A DNA stretch of 50,483 nt from Bacillota bacterium (GTDB lineage Bacteria; Bacillota; Sulfobacillia; Sulfobacillales; JAIMBI01). Both the position numbers and the translations under genes were made by a program. The notes below the pieces were generated by a model. That model had not been told where the DNA came from, ran no database searches, and saw nothing but the letters and a program-made list of their open reading frames with translations. Shown piece by piece: positions 8,184-15,921 of the stretch (its first letter is position 1; each line of letters starts with the position of its first letter). The stretch covers positions 1 to 50,483 of the forward strand of contig JAJZWV010000021.1 of the NCBI GenBank assembly GCA_021846505.1, given 5' to 3'.

Positions 8184-8873
8184 CTATGGGGGAGGCAGCG
8201 CCGGGGTGACCGCACGCCGAAGATTCGCCAGCCGCACGGCCGGCTGTTGGCCGTCAAACACATACGACCCGGCTATCAGGACATCGGCACCCGCCGCCGC
8301 GAGCTGCGGCGCGGTCGAATCATCCACGCCGCCATCCACGGCGATGCGGGGGCGCGCCAATCCCCCGCGCCGCTCATGGGCTGTTTGGACCTTATGTATC
8401 GCGCGCGGCCAAAATGGCTGGCCGCCAAATCCGGGATTGACGCTCATCACCAAGAGCCAGTCGCACTCGTCCCACACCTCCGCCAGCAGCGAGATGGGGG
8501 TGGCCGGATTTACCGCAATGCCCGCCAAACGCTCGCGCAGGCGAATGTGCGCCAGCAGGCGCTCCAGGTGGGTTACGGCTTCCCAGTGCACCGTCACCAC
8601 GTCGGCGCCCGCGTCAATGCAGGCGTCCACCAAATATTCCGGGTCGCGCACCATGAGATGCACATCCAGCGGGAGCGCCGTCGCCCGGCGCAGCGCGGCC
8701 ACCACTGGGGGGCCGAAGGTAATGTTGGGCACGAAGTGGCCATCCATCACATCAATGTGCAGCAAATCGGCGCCGGCCGCCTCCACCTGCGCAGCCGCGT
8801 CCGCCAGCCGGCCCGCATCGGCCGACAGCACGGATGGAGCTAGTTGGATGACATGTGGAACATCCTCTGGCAT
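8184..8873 (-). CDS. rpe: Ribulose-phosphate 3-epimerase
   Basis: A 229-residue TIM-barrel enzyme interconverting ribulose 5-phosphate and xylulose 5-phosphate in the pentose phosphate pathway. Signatures: QLAPSVLSAD, LLHIDVMDGHFVPNITFGP (metal His and catalytic Asp), the HLMVRDPEYLVD strand, VNPATPISLL, LLVMSVNPGFGGQPF and the phosphate-binding IAVDGGVDDSTAPQLAAAGAD with second catalytic Asp. Start ATG 8873 has GAGAGGGGGGA upstream. It follows rsgA by 32 bp in the conserved rsgA-rpe order. Confidence 0.96.
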   Translation of the reverse strand: MPEDVPHVIQLAPSVLSADAGRLADAAAQVEAAGADLLHIDVMDGHFVPNITFGPPVVAALRRATALPLDVHLMVRDPEYLVDACIDAGADVVTVHWEAVTHLERLLAHIRLRERLAGIAVNPATPISLLAEVWDECDWLLVMSVNPGFGGQPFWPRAIHKVQTAHERRGGLARPRIAVDGGVDDSTAPQLAAAGADVLIAGSYVFDGQQPAVRLANLRRAVTPALPPP

Positions 8874-8905
8874 CGCGGGTCCCCCCCTCTCTGCGCCCTC
8901 GCCCG

Positions 8906-9775
8906 TCACCCCCATGCGCGGTGGCGTGGCGGCGGCTCCTGCTGCAGCAGCCGATAGTGCTGATACCGCTCCTGACTGACCACGCCCCGGCCCAGAAGGT
9001 CCGGCACCGCACACCCCGGCTCCTCCAGATGGCGGCAGTCGGCGTACCGGCACCCCGCCCCCCGCCACTCCGGAAACGCATCGCGAAGCTCCAGGGAATC
9101 GTGTGGCGGCAGGTCCAGCTGGGTAAATCCCGGTGCGTCCGCCAGCCACCCCTTTCCGACGGGCGACAGCGCCACCGTGCGGGTGGTATGCCGGCCGCGC
9201 CCGGTGCGCTCGGACAGTGCACCCACCGCGCCTGCACGCCCCGCAGGCAGCAGCCGTGCCAGGAGAGATGTTTTGCCCACCCCACTTTCGCCGGCCATCA
9301 CCCAGACGGCCGTGCCCAGCAGGCCAGGCACCAGGTCCACGCCCTCGGTCGATACGGTGGACACCGCCACCGTGGGATAGAGGGCGCGCCAGGGAGCCAT
9401 CCGCTCCCACACCCCGGGGCGGGCCTCCCACAGATCCCGCTTGGTCATGACAATCGCGGCCCGCAGTCCCATCAGCTCGGCCGTCACCAGCCGCCGGTCT
9501 AACAGTGCCACGGAGCCCGGGGGCTCTACCGGCGAAAACACCGCCAGCAAGCCGTCGGCGTTGGCCAGGGGCGGGCGCACCAAGTGATTGTGGCGCGGGA
9601 GCACCTGCTCTATCATGCCCACCGGCTCCGCCGGGCGCACGTCCACCCAGTCACCCGCCAGCACCTGGCCCACCGCGCGGCGCAGCCGGCCGCGAAACTG
9701 GCACACGTGCCGCTGGCCGCCGTCATCCACCACCCACGCCTGCTCCCCCAGCACCTCCAGCACGCGGGCCCGCAC
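8906..9775 (-). CDS. rsgA: Ribosome small subunit-dependent GTPase RsgA
   Basis: A 289-residue circularly permuted GTPase that checks 30S subunit maturation. An N-terminal OB fold (to about residue 65) is followed by G4 TKRD, G1 GESGVGKTSLL, the switch segment GRGRHTTRTV and G3 DAPGF; the C-terminal zinc site is CRYADCRHLEEPGC. The family usually has NKxD at G4; the T in place of N is a mild deviation. Start is GTG at 9775, 16 bp after the prkC stop, with only a weak ribosome binding site, so translation may be coupled to prkC. Confidence 0.95.
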   Translation of the reverse strand: MRARVLEVLGEQAWVVDDGGQRHVCQFRGRLRRAVGQVLAGDWVDVRPAEPVGMIEQVLPRHNHLVRPPLANADGLLAVFSPVEPPGSVALLDRRLVTAELMGLRAAIVMTKRDLWEARPGVWERMAPWRALYPTVAVSTVSTEGVDLVPGLLGTAVWVMAGESGVGKTSLLARLLPAGRAGAVGALSERTGRGRHTTRTVALSPVGKGWLADAPGFTQLDLPPHDSLELRDAFPEWRGAGCRYADCRHLEEPGCAVPDLLGRGVVSQERYQHYRLLQQEPPPRHRAWG

Positions 9776-9791
9776 TGGCGCACTGGAATCG

Positions 9792-11690
9792 CTAGGTGCC
9801 GTTGCTCGACCCTCCCGGCGGATTTTGACCCGGGCTCGCCTGGGGCACCAGCACCGTCGGACTGCCTTGGGCCACCCCGTTCAAGTAAAGTACCATTTCG
9901 CCACTCTGGCCGTACCAGGACACCGTGAAGCTCACCTGCTGGCCAGGGGCCACGGACTGGTAGTACACCTCTTCGTTGCCCGCAGAGTCCGTCACTTTGG
10001 CTTCGACCAGTGAGTGGCGGGGCGCGCTCGACGGCACCGTAAAGCCGACATTGCTTTTATTCGCCAGCGCGCTGGCCGAGGCGGGGCTCGGTCCCTTCGA
10101 CAGGGTCACGTTCACCGGGGCACCAGACTGGGCGGTGGCATCCGGTGCCGGGCTTTGGGTGACCACGGTGTTGGCGGGTTCGGTGCTGTAGGTGTAGGAC
10201 AAGTTGCCGAGGGTCATCCCCACACTGGACAGCGCGCTGGACGCGCTGCTGGTCGTCATGCCAGACAAAATCGGCACCACCTGGTTCGCTGCGGCGCCGC
10301 CGCGCCCATTGGACACCACCAGCGTCACCACCGTGCCTTTCGGCACGGTGCGCCCGGACGGAATGCTCTGCTTCACCACCTGGCCGGCCGGTGCGGCGCT
10401 GGTGACGGTGCGGGGATGCGACTTCAGCCCCGCTTGCTGAAGCGCCTGGGCGGCCTGCTGCTCGTCATCCCCTACCAGCGGCGGCACCACCGCCGGGCTC
10501 GGGCCCGAGCTCACCAAGAGTCCCACGGTCTGCCCGGGGCGCAGCACCGTGCCGGCGGCCGGTGACTCGCTCACCACCCGCCCCCTGCCAATATGGCTGC
10601 TGGACCGCTGGCCCAGCATCACCGGCTGGAAGCCCTCCTGGGTCAGCCGCGCCTTCGCCGCCGCCACCGTCAGGTTGCGCAAATTGGGCAGCGTCACCGG
10701 CGCCGGCCCTTGGAGCCAGCGGAGAAACGCATAAATCAAGCCGGCCAGCACCAGCAGCACGATGGCCAGGACGTACAGCCACGTGCGCCGCTTGCGGCGC
10801 GGCACCGGCTGTGTCGGGGGCGCCGCCCCCCCGGTGGTCCCCACCTCTGGCTCCGGCTCCCCACGCCGCACCGCCTCCAACTGCCGGCGGAACGCCTCCG
10901 CACTTTGATAGCGCTCATCCGCATCCTTGGCCAGCAAGCGAGCCAGCAGTGCGGCTACGCCCGGGGGCACATCTGGGCGCTCACCCCGGATATCGGGCGG
11001 AGCTTCCTGCACATGGCGCAGTGCCACCGCAATCGGCGACTCCCCCGAAAAGGGCGGGTGGCCCGCCAGCAGTTCGTACAGCAGGACACCCAAGCCGTAC
11101 AGGTCGCTCGCCGGGCCCACGCTGCGGCCCCGGGCCTGCTCCGGCGACACGTACTGCGCTGTGCCCAGCATGCTGCCGGAATTGACCAGCGTGCCGGCCG
11201 AGATGGCCTGCGCAATGCCAAAATCGGTCACTTTGACGCTGCCGTCCTCGGACAGCAAAATATTTTGCGGCTTGATGTCGCGGTGGATGATGTGCTGGGC
11301 ATGGGCCTCGCCCAGGGCCGCGGCCACCTGGTCCACAATCCCCAGCGCTTCATCCACCGGGAGCGGGCCCGTGCGCGTGAGGTAGTCCTTCAGGTTCTCC
11401 CCGTCCACCAGCTCCATCACAATGTAGTGCGACTCCAGGTCGGTGCCGACGTCAAACACCTGCACCACGTGGCGATTGTCCAGCGACGCCGCCGAGCGCG
11501 CCTCCAGCTGAAACCGCTCCACGAGGCTCGGATCTTCGGCCAAGTGCTCCCGCAGCACCTTCACCGCCACCAGGCGGTTCAGCGCTAAGTCGCGGGCGCG
11601 GTACACCACCGCCATGCCCCCTTGGCCGATGCGATCCAAAAGGTCATACCGGCCGGCCAGGACGCGGCCCACCATCTCCCGCCCGGTCAT
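9792..11690 (-). CDS. prkC: Membrane Ser/Thr protein kinase with PASTA repeats (PrkC)
   Basis: A 632-residue Hanks-type kinase that senses peptidoglycan fragments and controls germination, cell wall and growth. Kinase domain about 14-270: glycine loop IGQGGMAVVY, Lys44 in VAVKV, HRDIKPQN (136-143), DFG (156-158). A linker rich in Pro/Arg leads to one transmembrane helix (about 304-323). Outside are three PASTA repeats (about 333-395, 400-465, 470-535), then an Ig-like C-terminal domain with a Gly/Pro-rich tail, as in B. subtilis PrkC. The ATG overlaps the prpC stop (ATGA), so kinase and phosphatase are translationally coupled. Confidence 0.97.
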   Translation of the reverse strand: MTGREMVGRVLAGRYDLLDRIGQGGMAVVYRARDLALNRLVAVKVLREHLAEDPSLVERFQLEARSAASLDNRHVVQVFDVGTDLESHYIVMELVDGENLKDYLTRTGPLPVDEALGIVDQVAAALGEAHAQHIIHRDIKPQNILLSEDGSVKVTDFGIAQAISAGTLVNSGSMLGTAQYVSPEQARGRSVGPASDLYGLGVLLYELLAGHPPFSGESPIAVALRHVQEAPPDIRGERPDVPPGVAALLARLLAKDADERYQSAEAFRRQLEAVRRGEPEPEVGTTGGAAPPTQPVPRRKRRTWLYVLAIVLLVLAGLIYAFLRWLQGPAPVTLPNLRNLTVAAAKARLTQEGFQPVMLGQRSSSHIGRGRVVSESPAAGTVLRPGQTVGLLVSSGPSPAVVPPLVGDDEQQAAQALQQAGLKSHPRTVTSAAPAGQVVKQSIPSGRTVPKGTVVTLVVSNGRGGAAANQVVPILSGMTTSSASSALSSVGMTLGNLSYTYSTEPANTVVTQSPAPDATAQSGAPVNVTLSKGPSPASASALANKSNVGFTVPSSAPRHSLVEAKVTDSAGNEEVYYQSVAPGQQVSFTVSWYGQSGEMVLYLNGVAQGSPTVLVPQASPGQNPPGGSSNGT

Positions 11691-12466
11691 GCGGGCGACC
11701 TCTCCGGAGCCGCCGCGGCCTCCGACACCGATTCCCAGCCGCGGCCGGGCTCATCTTCTTCCACCAGCACCGCCGTCACATTGTCTGCGCCACCCCGCTC
11801 CAGCACCCAGGCCACCAGGTGCTCCAGCAGGTCCTCGCCGTGGCGCTGCTGCCACTGCTCCTGCAGCTCATCGTCGTCCACCAGCCCGGAGAGGCCATCG
11901 CTGCACACCAGCAGCCGGTCCGCAGCGTGCCACGGCACCGCCAGCAAGTCCACGCGCACCTGCAGCCACGGGCCCACCACGCGAGTCAGCACGTGGCGCT
12001 GCGGATGGTGGGCCGCCTCGGCGACACTGATTTGGCCCGCCTGCTGCAGCTCGGCAGCCACGGAGTGGTCCTGGGTCAGCCGGTCCACCTGGCCCGCACG
12101 CAGCCGATAGGCCCGCGAGTCTCCCACATGGGCCAGCTGGAGCTGGCCCGGCACAATTTGGGCCACGGTCAGCGTGGTGCCCATACCCGTCAGGCGCCGC
12201 TCGCGCTGCGCCCACTCAAATAAATCCTGATTGCACGCTTTGACCGCTTGCTCCAACTCCAACACCGAGTGCGGGCGCTCCGACAGGCGCTCCGCCACAA
12301 TCTCGAGAGCGCGCGAGCTCGCGCCGCCGCCGCCAGGGTATCCCCCCATGCCATCGGCCACCGCCACCAGCCACCCCGCTGGCTTTAACGGGAGCACCAA
12401 AAAATGATCTTGGTTTTCGTGCCGGACCAAGCCCCGATGCGTCCGACCATATGCTTTGACCGCCAT
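11687..12466 (-). CDS. prpC: PP2C-type Ser/Thr phosphatase (PrpC/Stp)
   Basis: A 259-residue metal-dependent phosphatase that reverses PrkC phosphorylation. PP2C motifs in order: RHENQDHFL, VADGMGG (metal aspartate), GMGTTLT, HVGDSRAYRL, LTQDHS, CSDGLSGLV and GGADNVTAVLV. It lacks a membrane segment and should be cytoplasmic. A 12-residue Glu/Ala-rich tail follows the domain. Start ATG 12466, about 65 bp downstream of rlmN. The 4-bp overlap with prkC is the usual arrangement. Confidence 0.96.
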   Translation of the reverse strand: MAVKAYGRTHRGLVRHENQDHFLVLPLKPAGWLVAVADGMGGYPGGGGASSRALEIVAERLSERPHSVLELEQAVKACNQDLFEWAQRERRLTGMGTTLTVAQIVPGQLQLAHVGDSRAYRLRAGQVDRLTQDHSVAAELQQAGQISVAEAAHHPQRHVLTRVVGPWLQVRVDLLAVPWHAADRLLVCSDGLSGLVDDDELQEQWQQRHGEDLLEHLVAWVLERGGADNVTAVLVEEDEPGRGWESVSEAAAAPERSPA

Positions 12467-12532
12467 AACGCCCCCGGCCAGGTACCGGAGTGTCGTCCCC
12501 CCTTCGCGATCTCACGGCCTCGCCGTCCGCTG

Positions 12533-13582
12533 TTAGGTCGGCGCTGGCAACGCCCCCGTCCGGCGGAGTTGGCCACAGGCCGCCTGAATTTCCTGACCCA
12601 GCTCGCGGCGAACCGTACAAGGGATCCCTCGGTTCAGCAGCGCATCACAGAATGCCTTCACCTGATGCGGCGGAGATGGCCGAAACGGATGTTCGGGAAC
12701 TGGATTCCACGGTATCACATTCACATGGGCCGGAAAGGTGAGCTGGTCCGCCAGCGATTCTGCCAGTGCCGTACCGTCGTTCACGCCTTGAATCAGCAAA
12801 TACTCGAACGTGACGCGCCGCCCCGTGCGCTCCCAGTACGTCTCGCAGGCCGCCAGCAACTTCGCCACCGGATACGCCCGATTCACCGGCATCAGGCTTT
12901 CCCGCAGCGCATCGTCGGGCGCATGCAGGGACGCCGCCAGCGTGACCGGCAGCCCTTCCTCGGCCAGCCGCAGCATCGCCGGCACCAAGCCACTGGTCGA
13001 CACCGTCAGGTGCCGGTACGACAGCCCCAGTCCAGACGGTTCATGGACTAACCGTAAGAATCGCACGGTTTCGCGGTAGTTGTCTAGAGGCTCGCCGATC
13101 CCCATAAGATCGACACGCCCCACGCGGCCCGGCGCCACAGCGGATGCCCACGCCACCTGATCCATAATTTCTCCCGCCGACAGGTTGCGCTTGCGCCCGC
13201 CGATGCCCGACGCGCAGAAGTGGCACCCCATCGCGCATCCCACCTGGGTGGAGACACAGACTGACCAGCCGTACCTATGCGGCAGCAGCACCGCTTCGAC
13301 CGATTCGCCATCGGCCAGCCGCAGCAGCCCCTTCACCGTCCCGTCGTGCGCGCGCTGCTCCGCCAGCGGCACGGCGCGCTGCAAGCGATACCGCTCACTC
13401 ATGGCCTGGCGCAGCGAGCGCGGCCACACGGCCAAATCCTCAAAGGAGGCGAGGTGGCCGCGCCACAGTCCTTGAAACAGCTGGCGGCCGCGGTAGGGCG
13501 CCGCCCCCAGGTCTGCAACGGCGGCCTCAGCGTCCGCCGGCAGCCAGGACAGCACGTCGGTGGCCCAGTCGATGCGGCTCAT
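12533..13582 (-). CDS. rlmN: Dual-specificity 23S rRNA/tRNA adenine-C2 methyltransferase RlmN
   Basis: A 349-residue radical SAM enzyme that methylates A2503 of 23S rRNA and A37 of some tRNAs. The [4Fe-4S] motif is CAMGCHFC within VSTQVGCAMGCHFCASG. Further signatures are LMGIGEPLDN, LTVSTSGL, LAASLHAPDD, EYLLIQGVND and NVIPWNP. The C-terminal AACGQL holds the cysteine that is methylated in the mechanism. Start ATG 13582 overlaps the rsmB stop by 4 bp (ATGA), which rules out the open but unrelated codons further upstream. Confidence 0.96.
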   Translation of the reverse strand: MSRIDWATDVLSWLPADAEAAVADLGAAPYRGRQLFQGLWRGHLASFEDLAVWPRSLRQAMSERYRLQRAVPLAEQRAHDGTVKGLLRLADGESVEAVLLPHRYGWSVCVSTQVGCAMGCHFCASGIGGRKRNLSAGEIMDQVAWASAVAPGRVGRVDLMGIGEPLDNYRETVRFLRLVHEPSGLGLSYRHLTVSTSGLVPAMLRLAEEGLPVTLAASLHAPDDALRESLMPVNRAYPVAKLLAACETYWERTGRRVTFEYLLIQGVNDGTALAESLADQLTFPAHVNVIPWNPVPEHPFRPSPPHQVKAFCDALLNRGIPCTVRRELGQEIQAACGQLRRTGALPAPT

Positions 13583-15024
13583 CGGAGCCCACCCGGTCCC
13601 GGTGCGCGCTTCACGAGCCGGGCGACAAACAAGCCATCGAGGCGCTCTTCCGCCGGCCGCCACGTTAGATAGGGCCCCTGGGCCCGGCGCCGGAGCGCTG
13701 CCGAGGGCAGCAGCGGACCCACGGGATCGAAGGCCGCCTCCGGGTGGCGGCGGGCGAAGTGGCGCAGCACGTCGACGGTCTCCTCAGGCTCCACGCTGCA
13801 GATGCTGTACACGACCGGCCCCTCCGCCGCCACCACACGCCAGGCGGCTTCCAGCAGCTCCAGCTGCAGCGCCTGGTGCGCGCGCGGATCTGACTCGCGG
13901 CGCCGCCAGCGGGCATCCACGCGCCGGCGCAACACGCCGAGGCCGGTACAGGGCGCGTCCAGCAGCACGGCATCGACTCGGCCCACCTGCGCTGGGGTGA
14001 GCTTGGTCCCGTCGCCCTCGTGAATCGCCAGCCGACCGGCCACTCCCAGGCGGGCGGCGTTGGCTTCCAGCCGCTTCAGACGGCGGCCATCAATGTCCCA
14101 GGCGGCGAGCGAAACGCTCGGCCACTTCTGCAAAATATGGCATGCCTTGCCGCCGACGCCCGCGGCCAAATCCAGCACGCGGCTCTCAGGCGGCGGCGCG
14201 AGGACGTGGGCCGCGACCATGCTGCTCTCGTCCATCACCGTCGCCCCGCCCGCATGAAACGGCTCCCAATCCTCCAGCCACAGCGCCCCATCCACGCGAA
14301 TCGCTTCCGGCAGCAGCGGCGACGCCATCGCCTCGACCTTTTGCTGGGCCAGGTCGGCTAGCAAATCCTCCCGCGACCAACCGGGACTGACGCGGAGCGT
14401 GAGCGGTGGCACCTGATTGGCCGCCCGCAGCAGTTCCTCCACGTCGGCTGGCCAGCGCTGCTGCCAGCGCTCCACCAGCCAGGCGGGATGCGAGTAGCGG
14501 GTCGCCAAGTCCTCGGGCAATGGGCGGTCGTCCAGCCGCTGCCGCAGCACCGCGTTGACCAAGCCCTGTGCTCGCGGCGCCACCCGCTTGGCTTGCTCCA
14601 CGGCGGAAGACACCAGCGCATATTCGGGGATCCGGTCTAAAAAGGCCACTTGGAAAAAGGCCAGCCGAAGAACATTGGCCACCGCCGGCTCCAGCCGCGC
14701 GTGGGTGCGCTTGGCAATCCAAAAGTCCAGCAGGCTCTTATGCCTCAGCACCCCATACGCTAGCTGCACGGCCAGCCGGCGGTCCGCGCGGCTCAGCTTC
14801 GCGTGCTGCGCCGCCTCCTCCACCGCGTCCGCCACTGGGACGCGGCGGGCCACACGCGCTAAGGCATCGAAAGCCGCGGCCCGGGCGGGGCCTTCGGCTA
14901 GCGCAGCATAGTCGGCCGGGGTGATTGGCCCCGGTCGAACGCGCCGGGGCTCATGGGCCGGCGCCCGGCCGGCTGAATTTCCTGGATCGCGAGCGCCGTC
15001 TGGCTGCCGCACGCTACCACCCAC
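13579..15024 (-). CDS. rsmB: 16S rRNA m5C967 methyltransferase RsmB
   Basis: An N-terminal NusB-like RNA-binding domain (AAFDALARVARRVPVADAV to about residue 175) is followed by a Rossmann methyltransferase with VLDLAAGVGGKACHI, DIDGRRL, the catalytic DAPCTGLGVLRRR and YSICSVEPEET cysteines. The start is unusual: no ATG, GTG or TTG occurs between the fmt stop and the conserved domain. The first usable codons are GTG 15024 and GTG 15012, both inside fmt. A purine-rich GAGGAGAGGAG sits just upstream of them, with good spacing to GTG 15012. Either start gives an overlap with fmt of 115-127 bp and an N-terminus of about 40 unconserved residues. Function is certain, the exact start is not. Confidence 0.92.
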   Translation of the reverse strand: MGGSVRQPDGARDPGNSAGRAPAHEPRRVRPGPITPADYAALAEGPARAAAFDALARVARRVPVADAVEEAAQHAKLSRADRRLAVQLAYGVLRHKSLLDFWIAKRTHARLEPAVANVLRLAFFQVAFLDRIPEYALVSSAVEQAKRVAPRAQGLVNAVLRQRLDDRPLPEDLATRYSHPAWLVERWQQRWPADVEELLRAANQVPPLTLRVSPGWSREDLLADLAQQKVEAMASPLLPEAIRVDGALWLEDWEPFHAGGATVMDESSMVAAHVLAPPPESRVLDLAAGVGGKACHILQKWPSVSLAAWDIDGRRLKRLEANAARLGVAGRLAIHEGDGTKLTPAQVGRVDAVLLDAPCTGLGVLRRRVDARWRRRESDPRAHQALQLELLEAAWRVVAAEGPVVYSICSVEPEETVDVLRHFARRHPEAAFDPVGPLLPSAALRRRAQGPYLTWRPAEERLDGLFVARLVKRAPGPGGLR

Positions 15025-15857
15025 TCCTCTCCTCGGTCTCTTGGGTCTCTTCGGCGTCCGATGCGCTCGATCTGACCCGGGACGCCGCCGGTGCGGGCCC
15101 CCTCCGCTACGCTGGCACGCAAAATCTTAATCCGCGTCGCTCCCGCGATAGTATGAGGGCCCGGATCTGGCAGCATGCTTCGAATCAGGCGGTCCAGCAC
15201 CAGGGCCGGCTCTTCAAAATTCACGCGCGCCGCCTCGGGCGGATCTTTCGGCGCCAGCGACACCGGACCCACTTGGGGAGCGGCCGCCGCAGTGCCTGCG
15301 GCAATGGCCGGCCACTGCTCCACCCAAAGCTCTCGCGCTGCTTGCGCCAGACGCGCGCCCAGGGCGCCCGTGGTATCGCCCGCTCGCACCCCCACCGTCG
15401 CTTGTGCGACCACGGGCCCGCTATCGACGCCCGCGTCCATGCGCATCAGCGACACCCCCGTGGCCGCATCGCCCGCACGAATGGCCCAGGCGATGGGGTT
15501 CGGGCCCCGCCAGCGCGGCAGTAGCGACGCGTGCAGATTGTACGCCCCACCCGGGAAGGCCGCCAGCCAGGGGGGCGGAAGAATCAGCCCGTACGCTGCC
15601 GTCAGCGCCACATCCGGGCGCCAGTCCCGAAGGCGCGCCAGGGTGCGCGGCCCCAGCGCGCGCGGTGTCCACACGGGAAGCCCCAGCGCCTCCGCCGCCG
15701 CCCGGACCGGCGACGGCGCGGTGCGCCCGCCTCGGCCCCGCGGGGCATCGGGGCGCGTGATGACCAGCACCGCTTCCACACCAGGAAGCTCCACGAGCCC
15801 CTCCAGCACCGGAATCGCGTAGCCGGGCGTTCCCATCAAGACAATGCGCTGACCCAC
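14898..15857 (-). CDS. fmt: Methionyl-tRNA formyltransferase
   Basis: A 319-residue enzyme that formylates initiator Met-tRNA. N-terminal formyltransferase domain: RIVLMGTPGYAIPVLEGL, AYGLILPPPWL, and the catalytic NLHASLLPRWRGPNPIAWAI with the family Asn and His; the catalytic Asp lies in MRMDAGVDSGPVV. The C-terminal OB-like domain is present but short and ends in a region shared with the start of rsmB in another frame. Start GTG 15857 with AGCAGGTGGG upstream, immediately before the first strand. The peptide deformylase gene def, normally between priA and fmt, is absent. Confidence 0.95.
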   Translation of the reverse strand: MGQRIVLMGTPGYAIPVLEGLVELPGVEAVLVITRPDAPRGRGGRTAPSPVRAAAEALGLPVWTPRALGPRTLARLRDWRPDVALTAAYGLILPPPWLAAFPGGAYNLHASLLPRWRGPNPIAWAIRAGDAATGVSLMRMDAGVDSGPVVAQATVGVRAGDTTGALGARLAQAARELWVEQWPAIAAGTAAAAPQVGPVSLAPKDPPEAARVNFEEPALVLDRLIRSMLPDPGPHTIAGATRIKILRASVAEGARTGGVPGQIERIGRRRDPRDRGEEWVVACGSQTALAIQEIQPAGRRPMSPGAFDRGQSPRPTMLR

Positions 15858-15921
15858 CTGCCCACCTGCTCTCGCTGCCTTATGATTCCTCGCCGCCCCG
15901 CCTTCCACGAGGCGGCGAGCG

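Noticed and set aside
8874-9431. Long N-terminal extension of the rpe frame
   Set aside because: It runs through rsgA in another frame; rpe has a normal start at 8873 with a good Shine-Dalgarno.
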